DNA of 64,000 nt from Clostridiales bacterium (GCA_004551945.1 SFPN01000013.1:1-64000); one strand, 5' to 3'. Positions 24,622 to 36,104 are shown, numbered from the stretch's first letter. Made by a program: numbers and translations. Notes: generated by a model not told the origin, from the letters alone.

Positions 24622-25836
24622 ATGAAGAAAAAACTGGAACTGCTGGCCCCTGCCGGAGACTGGGAGCGGCTGGAGATGGCCGTGGCCTACGGGGCCGACG
24701 CCGTGTACCTTGCGGGAACTACCTTCGGCATGCGCTCCTTTGCGGGAAATTTCTCCCCGGAGGAGCTGAAGAAAGCGGCGGCCTACTGCAAAGCCCACGG
24801 GGTGGACTGCCACGTCACCTGCAACACCATGCCCCGGAACGACGAGGTAGCCCGCCTGCCCCAGTGGCTGGAGCTGCTGGAGGAGGCGGGGATCACCGCC
24901 GTGATCCTGGCGGACGTGGGGGTGCTGGCCCTGGCCAAGAAGTACGCCCCATCAGTGAAAATCCACATCAGCACCCAGGCCAGCATTGTAAACTATCAGG
25001 CCGCCTCCGCCTGGCACGACCTGGGGGCGGACCGGGTGATCCTGGCCCGGGAGCTGAGCCTGCCCGAGATCGCGGAGATCCGGGCCAAAACCCCCAGGGA
25101 GCTGGAGATTGAGACCTTCGCCCACGGGGCCATGTGCGTGTCCTACTCCGGCCGGTGCCTGCTATCCAACTACATGACCGGCCGGGACTCCAACCGGGGC
25201 GCCTGCGCCCAGCCCTGCCGGTACCAGTATTCCCTGGTGGAGGAAAAGCGCCCCGGGGAGTACTTTGACGTGTACGAGGATGAGAAGGGCACCTATATCA
25301 TGAACTCCCGGGACATGTGTATGATCGACCATATCCCCGACCTGATGGCCGCCGGGGTGGATTCCATCAAGATCGAGGGTCGGGCCAAGTCCGCCTATTA
25401 CGCCGCCATCGTTACTGGCGCTTACCGCCACTGCATCGACGACGTGCTGGCGGGCCGTCCCCTGGACCCCACCTGGCGGGATGAGGTGGACAAGGTCAGC
25501 CACCGGCACTACTCCACCGGCTTTTTCTACGGCCAGCCCGGCCAGTTCACCTCCGACGCCCGGTACATCCGGGACTGGCAGGTGGTGGCGGTGGTGGAGT
25601 CCTGCGACGAAACCGGCCTGGCGGTTGCCTCTCTGCGGAACAAGTTCGCCGCCGGGGACGAAATCCAGCTGGTGGGCCCCGACGTGCGCCCGGTGTCCTT
25701 CGCCGCCCCGGTGATGGAGGACCTGGAAGGCTTTTCCCTCCAGGAGCCCCGGCACCCCCAGATGAAGTTTAAAATCCAGCTGCCCTGCTGTGCCCCGCCC
25801 CTGTCCTTCCTGCGGGCCTGTCGGGAGAACTCCTGA
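24622..25836 (+). CDS. Peptidase U32 family protein, TrhP/YrrO-like
   Basis: 404 aa. The U32 signature is clear: ETFAHGAMCVSYSGRCLLSNYMTGRDSNRGACAQPCRYQY, carrying the conserved cysteines; N-terminal ELLAPAGDWERLEMAVAYGADAVYL. The group includes TrhP, which hydroxylates U34 of tRNA, and the B. subtilis yrrN/yrrO genes that also lie downstream of the mltG homologue. That synteny favours a tRNA-modification role over proteolysis (inference). The stop shares one base with the next start. Confidence 0.88.
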   Translation: MKKKLELLAPAGDWERLEMAVAYGADAVYLAGTTFGMRSFAGNFSPEELKKAAAYCKAHGVDCHVTCNTMPRNDEVARLPQWLELLEEAGITAVILADVGVLALAKKYAPSVKIHISTQASIVNYQAASAWHDLGADRVILARELSLPEIAEIRAKTPRELEIETFAHGAMCVSYSGRCLLSNYMTGRDSNRGACAQPCRYQYSLVEEKRPGEYFDVYEDEKGTYIMNSRDMCMIDHIPDLMAAGVDSIKIEGRAKSAYYAAIVTGAYRHCIDDVLAGRPLDPTWRDEVDKVSHRHYSTGFFYGQPGQFTSDARYIRDWQVVAVVESCDETGLAVASLRNKFAAGDEIQLVGPDVRPVSFAAPVMEDLEGFSLQEPRHPQMKFKIQLPCCAPPLSFLRACRENS

Positions 25837-26705
25837 TGGGCGCGCGGTTTCTGTCCCGGTTCACCCTGCCGGATCAGGACAGCCGGGAGACAGCCCTGGA
25901 AAAAGCGGTGAACCACCGCACCTGCTACAACAATTACTATCCCTTTCCGGTGTTTGACAACTGGGACCCGGTCACCCTGACCCTTGCCCCCATCACGGTT
26001 CTGTATGGGGGCAACGGCTCCGGCAAGACCACCCTGCTGAACCTGATGGGAGAAAAACTGGGCCTGGAAAGGAGGAGCGTGTACAACCGTTCCTCCTTTT
26101 TTCGGGATTTTGTGGACCTGTGCCAGTGGGAGGGACAGGGCGCCCCTCCGGGCAGCAGAGTTCTCACCAGCGACGACGTGTTCGACGATCTTCTGGACCT
26201 GCGCAGCTTAAACCAGGGGGTGGACCGGGACCGGGAAGCCCTGCTGCGGGAGTACAAGCAGCTGCGGGGCGAGGACTTTCAGCTTCGCTCCCTGAAGGAC
26301 TACGAGCATCTCAAGCAGGTGGTCTGCGCCAAGAAAAAGACCAGCAGCGGCTCAGCCTTTGTCCGTCAGCGGCTGGGCGGAAACGTCCGGGGCAAGTCCA
26401 ACGGGGAGACCGCATTCCGGTACTTTACCAATCAGATCAGGGAGGATGCCCTGTACCTGCTGGACGAGCCGGAGAACAGCCTGTCCGCCGGCCGCCAGCG
26501 GGAGCTGGCAGCCTTTCTGGAGGACTCTGCCCGGTTTTTCGGCTGTCAGCTCATCCTGTCCACCCATTCCCCCTTCCTGCTGGCCATGAAGGGGGCCGTG
26601 GTCTATGACCTGGACCGGCGGCCGATCCAGGCCCGGAAGTGGACGGAGCTGGAGAACGTGCGGCTCTGGCACGACTTCTTCCAGGAACACGCGAAGGATT
26701 TTTAA
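25836..26705 (+). CDS. AAA family ATPase (ABC/SMC-like fold)
   Basis: 289 aa. Walker A GGNGSGKTTLLN near residue 61, Walker B LYLLDEPENSLSAGRQRELAAFL near residue 207, and a switch-His motif LSTHSPFLLAM. The region between is short, with no long coiled coil. This is an AAA_21/AAA_15-like ATPase of the kind used in toxin-antitoxin, retron or repair settings, but no partner effector is adjacent. It starts within the U32 stop (TGATG), so it is translationally coupled. Cellular role unknown. Confidence 0.8.
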   Translation: MGARFLSRFTLPDQDSRETALEKAVNHRTCYNNYYPFPVFDNWDPVTLTLAPITVLYGGNGSGKTTLLNLMGEKLGLERRSVYNRSSFFRDFVDLCQWEGQGAPPGSRVLTSDDVFDDLLDLRSLNQGVDRDREALLREYKQLRGEDFQLRSLKDYEHLKQVVCAKKKTSSGSAFVRQRLGGNVRGKSNGETAFRYFTNQIREDALYLLDEPENSLSAGRQRELAAFLEDSARFFGCQLILSTHSPFLLAMKGAVVYDLDRRPIQARKWTELENVRLWHDFFQEHAKDF

Positions 26706-26712
26706 CACACGG

Positions 26713-26752
26713 AAAAAACGCCCCCAGGACAAGCTCCTGGGGGCGCATTTTG
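26713..26752. terminator. Bidirectional terminator
   Basis: CGCCCCCAGGA and TCCTGGGGGCG around a 5-nt loop, with A6 before and TTTT after, between converging genes. Confidence 0.9.
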
Positions 26753-26766
26753 TCAGCCAGTTGGGT

Positions 26767-29187
26767 TTAATCGCCTGTGAAGATGGCGGCGAAGTCCTTG
26801 AACATCCGGGCCACCCGCTGCCAGAAGGTGGTCTTTTGCTGCTGGGCAGCAGCGGCGGCCTCATCGTCCTCGTCCACCTTGATCTCCTGGGTGCGCAGGA
26901 CCAGCTGGACGCTGTTGGGGGTCTGGTTCTTCTCAGAGGTCAGGGAGACCATTTCCGCCTGGGAGTCCATGTTCAGCATGTTGTTCTTTTCCCCAGTGTA
27001 CGCCTCCCATTTGTCCTCAACGAGGTTCTGAATGTCTGCGTTGGCGTCCCGGATGGTGTCCGTAGCGCCCAGGCCAGAGGCCATCTGCCGCAGGGAGCCG
27101 GACAGGCCGGTGAGGGATTTCTCCGCTCCCTGGTCCAGGTCCGGGTCGGCAGCCTTCATCAGGTCCTCGAAGGTCCTGGTAAAGGAATTCAGGTCGTCCA
27201 GAAACTTCACCGAGGCGTTGACCTGCTTCACAGCGTCGTCCAGGGCGGCCTGGGCATTGGGCTCGTACTTGGTCACGGTGTCCGACAGAGCCTTGCTCTG
27301 TTCCAGCAGAACGTCCGTCCGGCCCAGCAGGCTGTCGGCGGTCCGGAGGATGGCGTCCAGGTTGCTGTGAAGGGCGTCGCTGTCATAGCCGTTGGCGGCG
27401 TCCAGCAGGGACTTCATGGTGGCGAGCACGTCCCGGCTGTCGGAGAGCAGGTTGTCGTTGGCGTTTCCGGTGAGGGTTTTCAGGGCGTCCAGCAGGGCGG
27501 CGGTGGGCTTGGAGATGGCCGAAACCATCTGGTTGACCTGGCCGATGCTGCCGTTGGCCTGGCCGATCATGTCGTTGAAGGTATCCATCTGGTCCACCTG
27601 GCCGGCAACCTTGTCTCCCTGGTCCCAGTTATAGTAGAGGTAGGCCAGCTTTTCTACCGTGTTTTGATCGCTGAGCATTGCCTTGTACTGGGCTGCTGCC
27701 GCTGGGTCTCCCTGGGCGGCAGCGTAAGCGACCTGATCCAGGTTTCCTGCTGCAAATGCCGCAAACTCAGCCTGGTTTGTGGGGGCGGTCAGAGCGCCTC
27801 CGGATGCAGCCGCAACCCCTGCACAGGCCTGATAGATCCCCTCGGACTTGGCGTGATAGTCCCGAAGCTGATCTGCCGTCAGGTTGTCTGCCGTCATATC
27901 CTCAATGCTGCTCAGCCCTTTCAGCTCCTTCAGGGCGCTGCTCAAACTGCCGGTGTTCTTTTCCACCTCCCGCAGATCGTCCTGGAGGTCGTCCAGATCG
28001 TCGTCCAGCTGGCCCAGCAGCTTGCTCAGCAGCTTGCTCAGCTTCTTGGTGTCGTCCTTGCTGCTCTGGATCACGTCGTTCAGGCCCTCCAGGTCCGCTT
28101 GGACGGCGCTGAGACTCTTTTTCAGGTCCTTGATGTCGGGCCGCAGATCGTCCGCTGTGGCGGAAAGGGAATTCAGCTGTTCCGTGGTCTCGGCCAGGGC
28201 GTCCTTGCCGGTTTTCAGGTGCTCCACCACCGGGGTCAGGGACTGGCTCAGGTCGGTCATGGAGGCCAGGGTCTTGTCGGCCTCGTCGTAGACCCGGTTC
28301 TTCCCGGCGGAGAGGGTGGCCCGGCCGTTGTTGAGCTGGTCCAGGCCGTCGGCGGTGCCCACCAGCTTGTGGTCCAGGCCGTCCAGGCTGTCCAGAATGG
28401 TGTTGATGCTGGCGGTGATGGAGTCATAGGAGTCCTCCACCTCCTCCTTGGCCTCCCGCAGGTCGGCGATCTGATCCAGCTGGGCCAGGGTGGCGGGCTC
28501 CACCAGGAAGGTGAAGCCGCCGAAGGAGAAGTCCTCGGTGCCGATGCGCAGGGTGAAGTGCCGCTCCTCCCCGGGCAGGACCATATAGACCACCGCGTCC
28601 ATGTCGCCCACCTTCTGGACCTGGGCGCCGGGGGCCTCCAGGGAGAGGATGTCCCGGTCCCGGACCACGGTCATGGCCATGAGGACGTAATTATTTTGGG
28701 CGTATTCCGAGGCGTTGGCGTTGGGGAGGATATCCAGGTTGACCTCCCCCACGCCGGTCTGGCCGGCCATGTCCTGGGGTTCCGTGTCCACGCCGTTCAT
28801 CCGGTAGGACACGCTGATGTGGAAGGGCATCTCCTCAAAGGGCTGGCTGGTCTTGCCCTCAAAGTAGAAGTTTTCCGGGGCGTCCTCCCCCAGCTGGAAG
28901 GTGACGGTACCGTTTCCAATGGCGGGCTCGCTGCGGTCGGTGAGGTTCACCACCTGGTCGTAGGAGCCGTGGTCGATGATGGTCTGGTTGCCGTTGGTGC
29001 GGTAGCTTTTCACCACGCTGCCCTCGGTGAGGCTGCCGTAGTAGTCCAGGGTGCCGTAGTAGGATTCGTCCAGCACAGGGCTGACGGCTGCGCTGGCCGG
29101 GGAGACCAGCAGGCCGGCGGCGAGGGTCACCGCCAAAGAGGCCGCGCCCAGGCGAAGGGCCGGCTGTTTCCAATGGGTCTTGTTCAT
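26767..29187 (-). CDS. Secreted coiled-coil partner of the MMPL transporter
   Basis: 806 aa. Signal peptide at residues 1-33 (LRLGAASLAVTLAAGLLVSPASA), an N-terminal beta-rich region of about 200 residues, then long heptad coiled coils (DQIADLREAKEEVEDSYDSI, DDDLDDLQDDLREVEKN, a second bundle after residue 580), ending in a basic/aromatic tail (TTFWQRVARMFKDFAAIF). It resembles the extracytoplasmic proteins paired with YhgE/MMPL-type exporters in Firmicutes. The start MNKTHWKQ at 29187 follows AAAGGAG; the frame runs further upstream without a site. It lies 5 nt after the MMPL gene. Confidence 0.82.
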   Translation of the reverse strand: MNKTHWKQPALRLGAASLAVTLAAGLLVSPASAAVSPVLDESYYGTLDYYGSLTEGSVVKSYRTNGNQTIIDHGSYDQVVNLTDRSEPAIGNGTVTFQLGEDAPENFYFEGKTSQPFEEMPFHISVSYRMNGVDTEPQDMAGQTGVGEVNLDILPNANASEYAQNNYVLMAMTVVRDRDILSLEAPGAQVQKVGDMDAVVYMVLPGEERHFTLRIGTEDFSFGGFTFLVEPATLAQLDQIADLREAKEEVEDSYDSITASINTILDSLDGLDHKLVGTADGLDQLNNGRATLSAGKNRVYDEADKTLASMTDLSQSLTPVVEHLKTGKDALAETTEQLNSLSATADDLRPDIKDLKKSLSAVQADLEGLNDVIQSSKDDTKKLSKLLSKLLGQLDDDLDDLQDDLREVEKNTGSLSSALKELKGLSSIEDMTADNLTADQLRDYHAKSEGIYQACAGVAAASGGALTAPTNQAEFAAFAAGNLDQVAYAAAQGDPAAAAQYKAMLSDQNTVEKLAYLYYNWDQGDKVAGQVDQMDTFNDMIGQANGSIGQVNQMVSAISKPTAALLDALKTLTGNANDNLLSDSRDVLATMKSLLDAANGYDSDALHSNLDAILRTADSLLGRTDVLLEQSKALSDTVTKYEPNAQAALDDAVKQVNASVKFLDDLNSFTRTFEDLMKAADPDLDQGAEKSLTGLSGSLRQMASGLGATDTIRDANADIQNLVEDKWEAYTGEKNNMLNMDSQAEMVSLTSEKNQTPNSVQLVLRTQEIKVDEDDEAAAAAQQQKTTFWQRVARMFKDFAAIFTGD

Positions 29188-29192
29188 CACAG

Positions 29193-31322
29193 TCACTCCT
29201 TTTCGGTTGAGGCAGTCAGGACCGGCGTCTCCGCCTTGGGCTGGGGAGCGGTCTTCCAGTTTTTGCTGGTGCGGGCGATGAGGGGCTCGCACACCACCAG
29301 AATGGGGGGCACAAGGAACAGGCAGACGGCCACGGAGATCAGGGTGCCCCGGGCCAGCATCACGCACAGGGCGGCCACCAGGTCAATGTGGGAGATGAGG
29401 GCCACCGACAGGCAGGCGGAGAAGAGCACCAGGCCGCCGGTGATGATGGAGTTGTCCGAAGAGGTGGCCGCCCGGACCATGGCCTCCTTCCGGTCTCCGC
29501 CCCGGCGCAGCTCCTCCTGATACCGGGTGCCCAGCAGAATGGAGTAGTCCACCGTGGCTCCCAGCTGGATGCACCCGATGAAGGTGTTGGCAATAAAGGG
29601 AATCTGCGTGCCCATCCAGTAGGGAACCCCCTCGTTGATGTAGATGGCCAGCTCAATGCAGGCCACCAGGATTACCGGCATGGAGGCCGACCGGAAGAGG
29701 ACGGCCACGATCGCCAGAATGGCCAGGATGGACAGGGTGTTGGTCAGAAGCTGGTCCTGGTCCGCGGTGTCGAACAGGTCCTCGGCCATCACGGCAGAGC
29801 CGGTGAGGTAGCTGTCCGGGTCATAGCGTTTCATGATGCTCTCCAGGGTGTTGATCTGCCCGGTCATCTCCTCTGTGCCGGTCTCGTAGGCAGAGTCCAG
29901 CATGATGTAGGTCCAGCTGTCCCGCTGGAACATCTCCATCACATCCGAGGGGATGAAGAAATCGGGCACCGCCCGGGAGACCCAGGACCGGAAGGTGAGC
30001 ACCGAGTCGATCCCCGGCACCTCCTTCAGTTCATCCACCAGGCTGGCGGTCTCTCCGTCGGTGAGGGCGTCCTGGTGGACCAGCATGAAGTGCTGGTTCA
30101 CCACGCTGAAGTCATCCTCCAGCTTTTCGGTGGCGATGACGCTGGAGGCGGTGTCCGGCAGCATGTTGCCGATGAGGTCGTGGTAGACCTCCGTGTGGGT
30201 TTGGGAATAGACAGCGGGCAGATAGGCCGCCAGGGCGATGACCACAAAGACCCGGCGGTGCTTCACCAGAAAGCGGTTCATGGCGGACAGATCCGGGTTC
30301 AGGCACCGGTGGGTGCGCTTGTGGATGGGCCCATCCAGCACCAGCAGGATGGCGGGGAGCACCAGCGCTACGCAGAGAATGCCCAGCAGCACGCCCTTCA
30401 TCATCACAAGACCCACGTCCCTGCCCAGCCCCAAGCGCATGAAGCACAGGGCGGCGAACCCGGCGATGGTGGTGAGAGAGCTGCCGGACAGAGAGGTAAA
30501 GGCCGCCCGAATGGCCGCCGCCATGGCGTTGCGCGGGTCCTCGTGGAACCGCAGCTCCTCCCGGTAACGGTTGTACAGAAAGACCGAGTAATCCATGGTG
30601 ACGCCCAGCTGCAGGATGGCGGCCAGAGCCTGGGTGACGAAGGAGATTTCACCGAAGATCACATTGGTGCCCATGTTATAGAGGATGGCCAGGCCGATGT
30701 TCAGCAGAATGGCCACCGGCAGAACCCAGGAGGTCATCATGACGCTCATGGCGGCAAGAGCCAGCAGGGCGGCTACGGTGATGTACAGGGGCATCTCGTC
30801 CTGGAGCATCTCCTGCACGTCGTTAATGAGGGCGGAGAAGCCGGCCACGAAGCACTTTTCGTTGGCCACCTGCCGGATGGTCTGGATGGCGTGCATGGTG
30901 TCCAGGGAGGCGGCGGGGGAGTCGAAGAAGATGAGCATCTGGGTGGAGCTGCCGCTGTCTGCATAGAACAGGCTGCGCAGATCCTCCGGCAGCATGCTCG
31001 GGGGCAGCTGGGAGCCCACGGAACCGGCCACAGAGAGAACCTGGCTGACGCCCTCCACCTCTTCAATGGCATCCTGGAGCTGGGCCACATAGTCCGTGGG
31101 CATATCCTCCACAATCAGCATGGCGGTGGCGGCCATCTGGAAGGGGTCCTCCAGCAGGGCCTCGCCCTTGGCGGAGTCCAGATCCTGAGGGATGTAGTTC
31201 AGCACGTCGTAGTTGACCCGGGTGGCCGCACAGCCGATGAGAGAGGGGATCAGAAGGATCAAAGCGATCATCACCACCAGCTTGGGTTTTCGGGTGACGA
31301 ACCTGGCCAGTTTGTTGATCAT
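29193..31322 (-). CDS. MMPL/RND family transporter
   Basis: 709 aa, twelve predicted helices in two similar halves, each with a large outside loop. The family motif occurs twice: GVTMDYSVFLYNRYREEL near residue 240 and GATVDYSILLGTRYQEEL near residue 580, each with the Asp/Tyr pair used for proton coupling. MMPL proteins export lipids, drugs or peptides. The ATG at 31322 follows AAAGGATGG; an in-frame TTG two codons earlier is less likely. Co-transcribed with the coiled-coil gene and divergent from tetR, its likely repressor. Confidence 0.9.
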   Translation of the reverse strand: MINKLARFVTRKPKLVVMIALILLIPSLIGCAATRVNYDVLNYIPQDLDSAKGEALLEDPFQMAATAMLIVEDMPTDYVAQLQDAIEEVEGVSQVLSVAGSVGSQLPPSMLPEDLRSLFYADSGSSTQMLIFFDSPAASLDTMHAIQTIRQVANEKCFVAGFSALINDVQEMLQDEMPLYITVAALLALAAMSVMMTSWVLPVAILLNIGLAILYNMGTNVIFGEISFVTQALAAILQLGVTMDYSVFLYNRYREELRFHEDPRNAMAAAIRAAFTSLSGSSLTTIAGFAALCFMRLGLGRDVGLVMMKGVLLGILCVALVLPAILLVLDGPIHKRTHRCLNPDLSAMNRFLVKHRRVFVVIALAAYLPAVYSQTHTEVYHDLIGNMLPDTASSVIATEKLEDDFSVVNQHFMLVHQDALTDGETASLVDELKEVPGIDSVLTFRSWVSRAVPDFFIPSDVMEMFQRDSWTYIMLDSAYETGTEEMTGQINTLESIMKRYDPDSYLTGSAVMAEDLFDTADQDQLLTNTLSILAILAIVAVLFRSASMPVILVACIELAIYINEGVPYWMGTQIPFIANTFIGCIQLGATVDYSILLGTRYQEELRRGGDRKEAMVRAATSSDNSIITGGLVLFSACLSVALISHIDLVAALCVMLARGTLISVAVCLFLVPPILVVCEPLIARTSKNWKTAPQPKAETPVLTASTEKE

Positions 31323-31357
31323 AACCAACCATCCTTTGGAGAAAATTTATGGGGTTT

Positions 31358-31410
31358 GTGTTGACTTTTCAACACGCGGGTATTATAGTTCACGTGTAGA
31401 GTAGTTTCAA
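31358..31410. promoter_or_regulatory. Interlocked divergent promoters with palindromic operator
   Basis: Minus strand (MMPL): TTGAAA (31405-31410), 17 nt, TATAAT (31382-31387). Plus strand (tetR): TTGACT (31361-31366), 17 nt, TATAGT (31384-31389). The two -10 elements overlap. The perfect repeat GTGTTGA-CTTT-TCAACAC (31358-31375) covers the tetR -35 and lies just inside the MMPL transcript, so one bound TetR dimer could block both. Confidence 0.75.
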
Positions 31411-31478
31411 TGCCCAGATTTCATCTGTTTGTGGAATAATACCCGAATAAGAGAGAAGCGGGGAAGAAAGGATAACGC

Positions 31479-32087
31479 ATGGAAGCCAAGGGGAAAAAAC
31501 GGCCGGACCGCCGTCACGCCCGCACGGAGCGGCGCATCCGGGAGGCCTTTACCGAACTGGCCATGGAAAAGAACGTGGACAAGATCACCATTAAGGAGCT
31601 GGCGGAGCGGGCAGACATTGACCGCAAGACCTTTTACCTTCACTATTCCAGCGTGTGGGACGTGCTGGAGGAGATCCAGGGCGAGATTCTGGAGCAGGTG
31701 GACGGCCTCATGTCGGAATTCGACCTGTTCCATCCCTCCTTTGATGCGCTGGGGTTCCTGCGGGGGCTCAATGGGCTTATCGAGGAGAACTCGGACTTTT
31801 ACCGGCGGATGCTGGTGGCGGACCGGTACAGCTTTTTCTATGTGAAGCTGAAGGAAGCTATGAAGGCGGGGCTGAGGAAAAAGTACCGGGAGGCCGCCCT
31901 AAAGGCCACGGTCTCTCCGGTGAAGCTGGAGCTGTACGCAGAGTATGCCACCTCAGGGCTGATGGCGGTCTATGTGGACTGGCTCAAGCACCCGGAGTAT
32001 GATTTGAAAGAGGTGGCGGAGACCGCCAATGAGATCGCCTACGGCGGCATCCGGAAGGTGCTGCAGGGGCTCATGGCGGGAACGTGA
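31479..32087 (+). CDS. TetR/AcrR family transcriptional regulator
   Basis: 202 aa. The N-terminal helix-turn-helix is clear: TERRIREAFTELAMEKNVDKITIKELAERADIDRKTFYLHY. The C-terminal 140 residues resemble the TetR_C_7/8-like ligand domain common in Firmicutes. Placed back to back with the MMPL operon across shared promoters, it most likely represses that operon and itself (inference). Ligand unknown. Confidence 0.88.
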   Translation: MEAKGKKRPDRRHARTERRIREAFTELAMEKNVDKITIKELAERADIDRKTFYLHYSSVWDVLEEIQGEILEQVDGLMSEFDLFHPSFDALGFLRGLNGLIEENSDFYRRMLVADRYSFFYVKLKEAMKAGLRKKYREAALKATVSPVKLELYAEYATSGLMAVYVDWLKHPEYDLKEVAETANEIAYGGIRKVLQGLMAGT

Positions 32088-32100
32088 GGCAGAGGAAGGC

Positions 32101-32128
32101 TTGACAAGGCACGGATTTGTGGTAGAAT
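32101..32128 (+). promoter_or_regulatory. Promoter of the alaS transcript
   Basis: TTGACA, 16 nt, TAGAAT, immediately after the tetR stop; transcription would start near 32135, at the beginning of the T-box leader. Confidence 0.75.
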
Positions 32129-32134
32129 ACAGAG

Positions 32135-32392
32135 GAATCCAGAAACCATGGCGATGAGGAAACGAGCGGAACCAGGCAAGCCCAAGCGAGAGGGGGAGGG
32201 TGCAAGCCCCTCGGCAGCGTCGGTCCCGCAGCCACTTCCGAGCCGCCCGGGAGGACCGGGCCGCCCCATCCCCGTTACCGGATGGCTTGAGATGTAAGCA
32301 TGCCGGGCATGCTTATAATCAGGGTGGTACCGCGTAGTAATCTGCTGTTTACTCCGCCCCTGAACCGTTCAGGGGCGGAGTTTTTGTTTTCC
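32135..32392 (+). promoter_or_regulatory. T-box riboswitch of alaS
   Basis: The leader ends in the canonical T-box sequence AGGGTGGTACCGCG at 32321-32334, followed by a terminator hairpin (CTCCGCCCCTGAA, 3-nt loop, TTCAGGGGCGGAG at 32352-32380) and a T tract. Uncharged tRNA-Ala would stabilise the antiterminator and let transcription enter alaS. The upstream 180 nt are GC-rich and foldable (stem I region). A GCC triplet near 32231-32234 might be the specifier codon, but I could not fold stem I reliably. Confidence 0.92.
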
Positions 32393-32423
32393 CCTGAAAA
32401 TCATCATATTGGAGGTATCTTCC

Positions 32424-35075
<2,652 letters not shown>

Positions 35076-35087
35076 GGAGAACAAGGT

Positions 35088-35417
35088 ATGCTGATTGATT
35101 TTAACGCCATTCCCGAGACAGTGATCCCCAAAATGCGGGGCGGGGAGAAGGAAGTCCGGGCCCATATGTATGTGGACAACCTGGGCAAGATCATGAAGGG
35201 CAAGCTCATTCCCGGGGCCACCATCGGGATGCACACCCACGAGACCAGCAGCGAGGTGATCTATATCCTGTCTGGTGTGGGTAAGGTCCTGTGCGAAGGG
35301 GTGTATGAGCCTCTGGCGCCTGGCGCCTGCCACTACTGCCCCAAGGGCACGGCTCACAGCCTGATTAACGACAGCGATGGCGACTTGGAATTTTTGGCCA
35401 TCGTTCCGGAACAATAA
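35088..35417 (+). CDS. Single-domain cupin protein
   Basis: 109 aa. The cupin metal site is seen as GATIGMHTHETSSEVIYILSGVG (His-x-His, Glu) with a later His in KGTAHSLIN. A small beta-barrel; family members include isomerases, dioxygenases and sensors, so the reaction cannot be assigned. It follows alaS by 12 nt with AAGGAG before the ATG and lies close to the HIT gene. Confidence 0.85.
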   Translation: MLIDFNAIPETVIPKMRGGEKEVRAHMYVDNLGKIMKGKLIPGATIGMHTHETSSEVIYILSGVGKVLCEGVYEPLAPGACHYCPKGTAHSLINDSDGDLEFLAIVPEQ

Positions 35418-35440
35418 TGGAAACGGAAAGGAGCAAAACC

Positions 35441-35779
35441 ATGAGCGACTGCTTATTCTGCAAGATCGTGGCGGGGGAGATTCCCTCCAAGAAGGTCTAT
35501 GAGGACGACCAGGTCTATGCCTTCTACGACATTGACCCCCAGGCCCCCACCCACTTCCTGGTGATCCCCAAGGAGCACATCACCTCCTGCGGCACCATCA
35601 CCCCGGAGAATTCTGCCGTGGTGGCCCACTGCTTTGAGGTGATCTCCAAGGTGACCCAGGAGATGGGGATGACCGACTTCCGGGTGGTCTCCAACTGCGG
35701 CCCCCAGGCGGGCCAGAGCGTCTTCCACCTGCACTTCCACGTCCTGGGCGGCCGGGACATGACCTGGCCTCCGGGATGA
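35441..35779 (+). CDS. HIT family nucleotide-binding protein (HinT-like)
   Basis: 112 aa. Nucleoside phosphoramidase-type HIT protein: N-terminal CLFCKIVAGEIPSKKVYEDD, active-site triad VFHLHFHVLGG, terminal WPPG. The ATG at 35441 lies 7 nt after AAAGGAG and is preferred to the ATG that overlaps the cupin stop. Probably the last gene of the alaS transcript. Confidence 0.93.
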   Translation: MSDCLFCKIVAGEIPSKKVYEDDQVYAFYDIDPQAPTHFLVIPKEHITSCGTITPENSAVVAHCFEVISKVTQEMGMTDFRVVSNCGPQAGQSVFHLHFHVLGGRDMTWPPG

Positions 35780-35784
35780 AAAGA

Positions 35785-36085
35785 CTTTGCGGACCCGCTG
35801 CGCTGGGCTCCGCAAAGTGATTGCAGCCTGCTGCAGCGCACGGGCCTTTGGCCCGCACGTTTGCAGGCTGAGCAGTATGTATCCCGGCGTACACGCCGCC
35901 GGGATACGAGAACAAAAAGCTCTCCCTCTGGGAGAGCTGTCAGCGAAGCTGACTGAGAGGGCGATGCGGCGGAGCAGGTCAGCACGGCCAGCCAGGGCGA
36001 AGTAACCCGTCAAGCTGTACCGCCCTCTCCGTCTTCGGACCTGCGGCCCGAATCCACCTCCCCCAGAGGGGGAGGTTATTAAGAA
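35785..36085. repeat. Cluster of palindromic intergenic repeats
   Basis: About 300 gene-free bases made almost entirely of hairpins. ACTTTGCGGA...TCCGCAAAGT (35785-35819); TGCAGCCTGC...TTTGCAGGCTG (around 35822-35871); GTATCCCGGCG...CCGCCGGGATAC (35878-35907); copy B of the dispersed repeat with AGCTCTCCC/GGGAGAGCT and GTCAGCGAAGCTGAC (35917-35963); and a variant copy (36020-36081) with CCTCCCCCAGAGGGGGAGG. It separates the HIT gene from the DUF559 gene. Confidence 0.75.
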
Positions 36086-36104
36086 CCACCGGGGAGGGAG
36101 TTTT

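Noticed and set aside
25836..26705. Retron or toxin-antitoxin defence unit around the AAA ATPase
   Set aside because: No reverse transcriptase, nuclease or toxin gene is adjacent; neighbours are housekeeping genes and a terminator.
26605..29520. 971-codon plus-strand open frame
   Set aside because: It lies opposite the coiled-coil gene, has Val/Gly/His-rich low-complexity sequence typical of the antisense of a GC-rich gene, and lacks a ribosome site.
29388..31364. 658-codon plus-strand frame opposite the MMPL gene
   Set aside because: His/Gly/Gln-rich mirror frame without a ribosome site.
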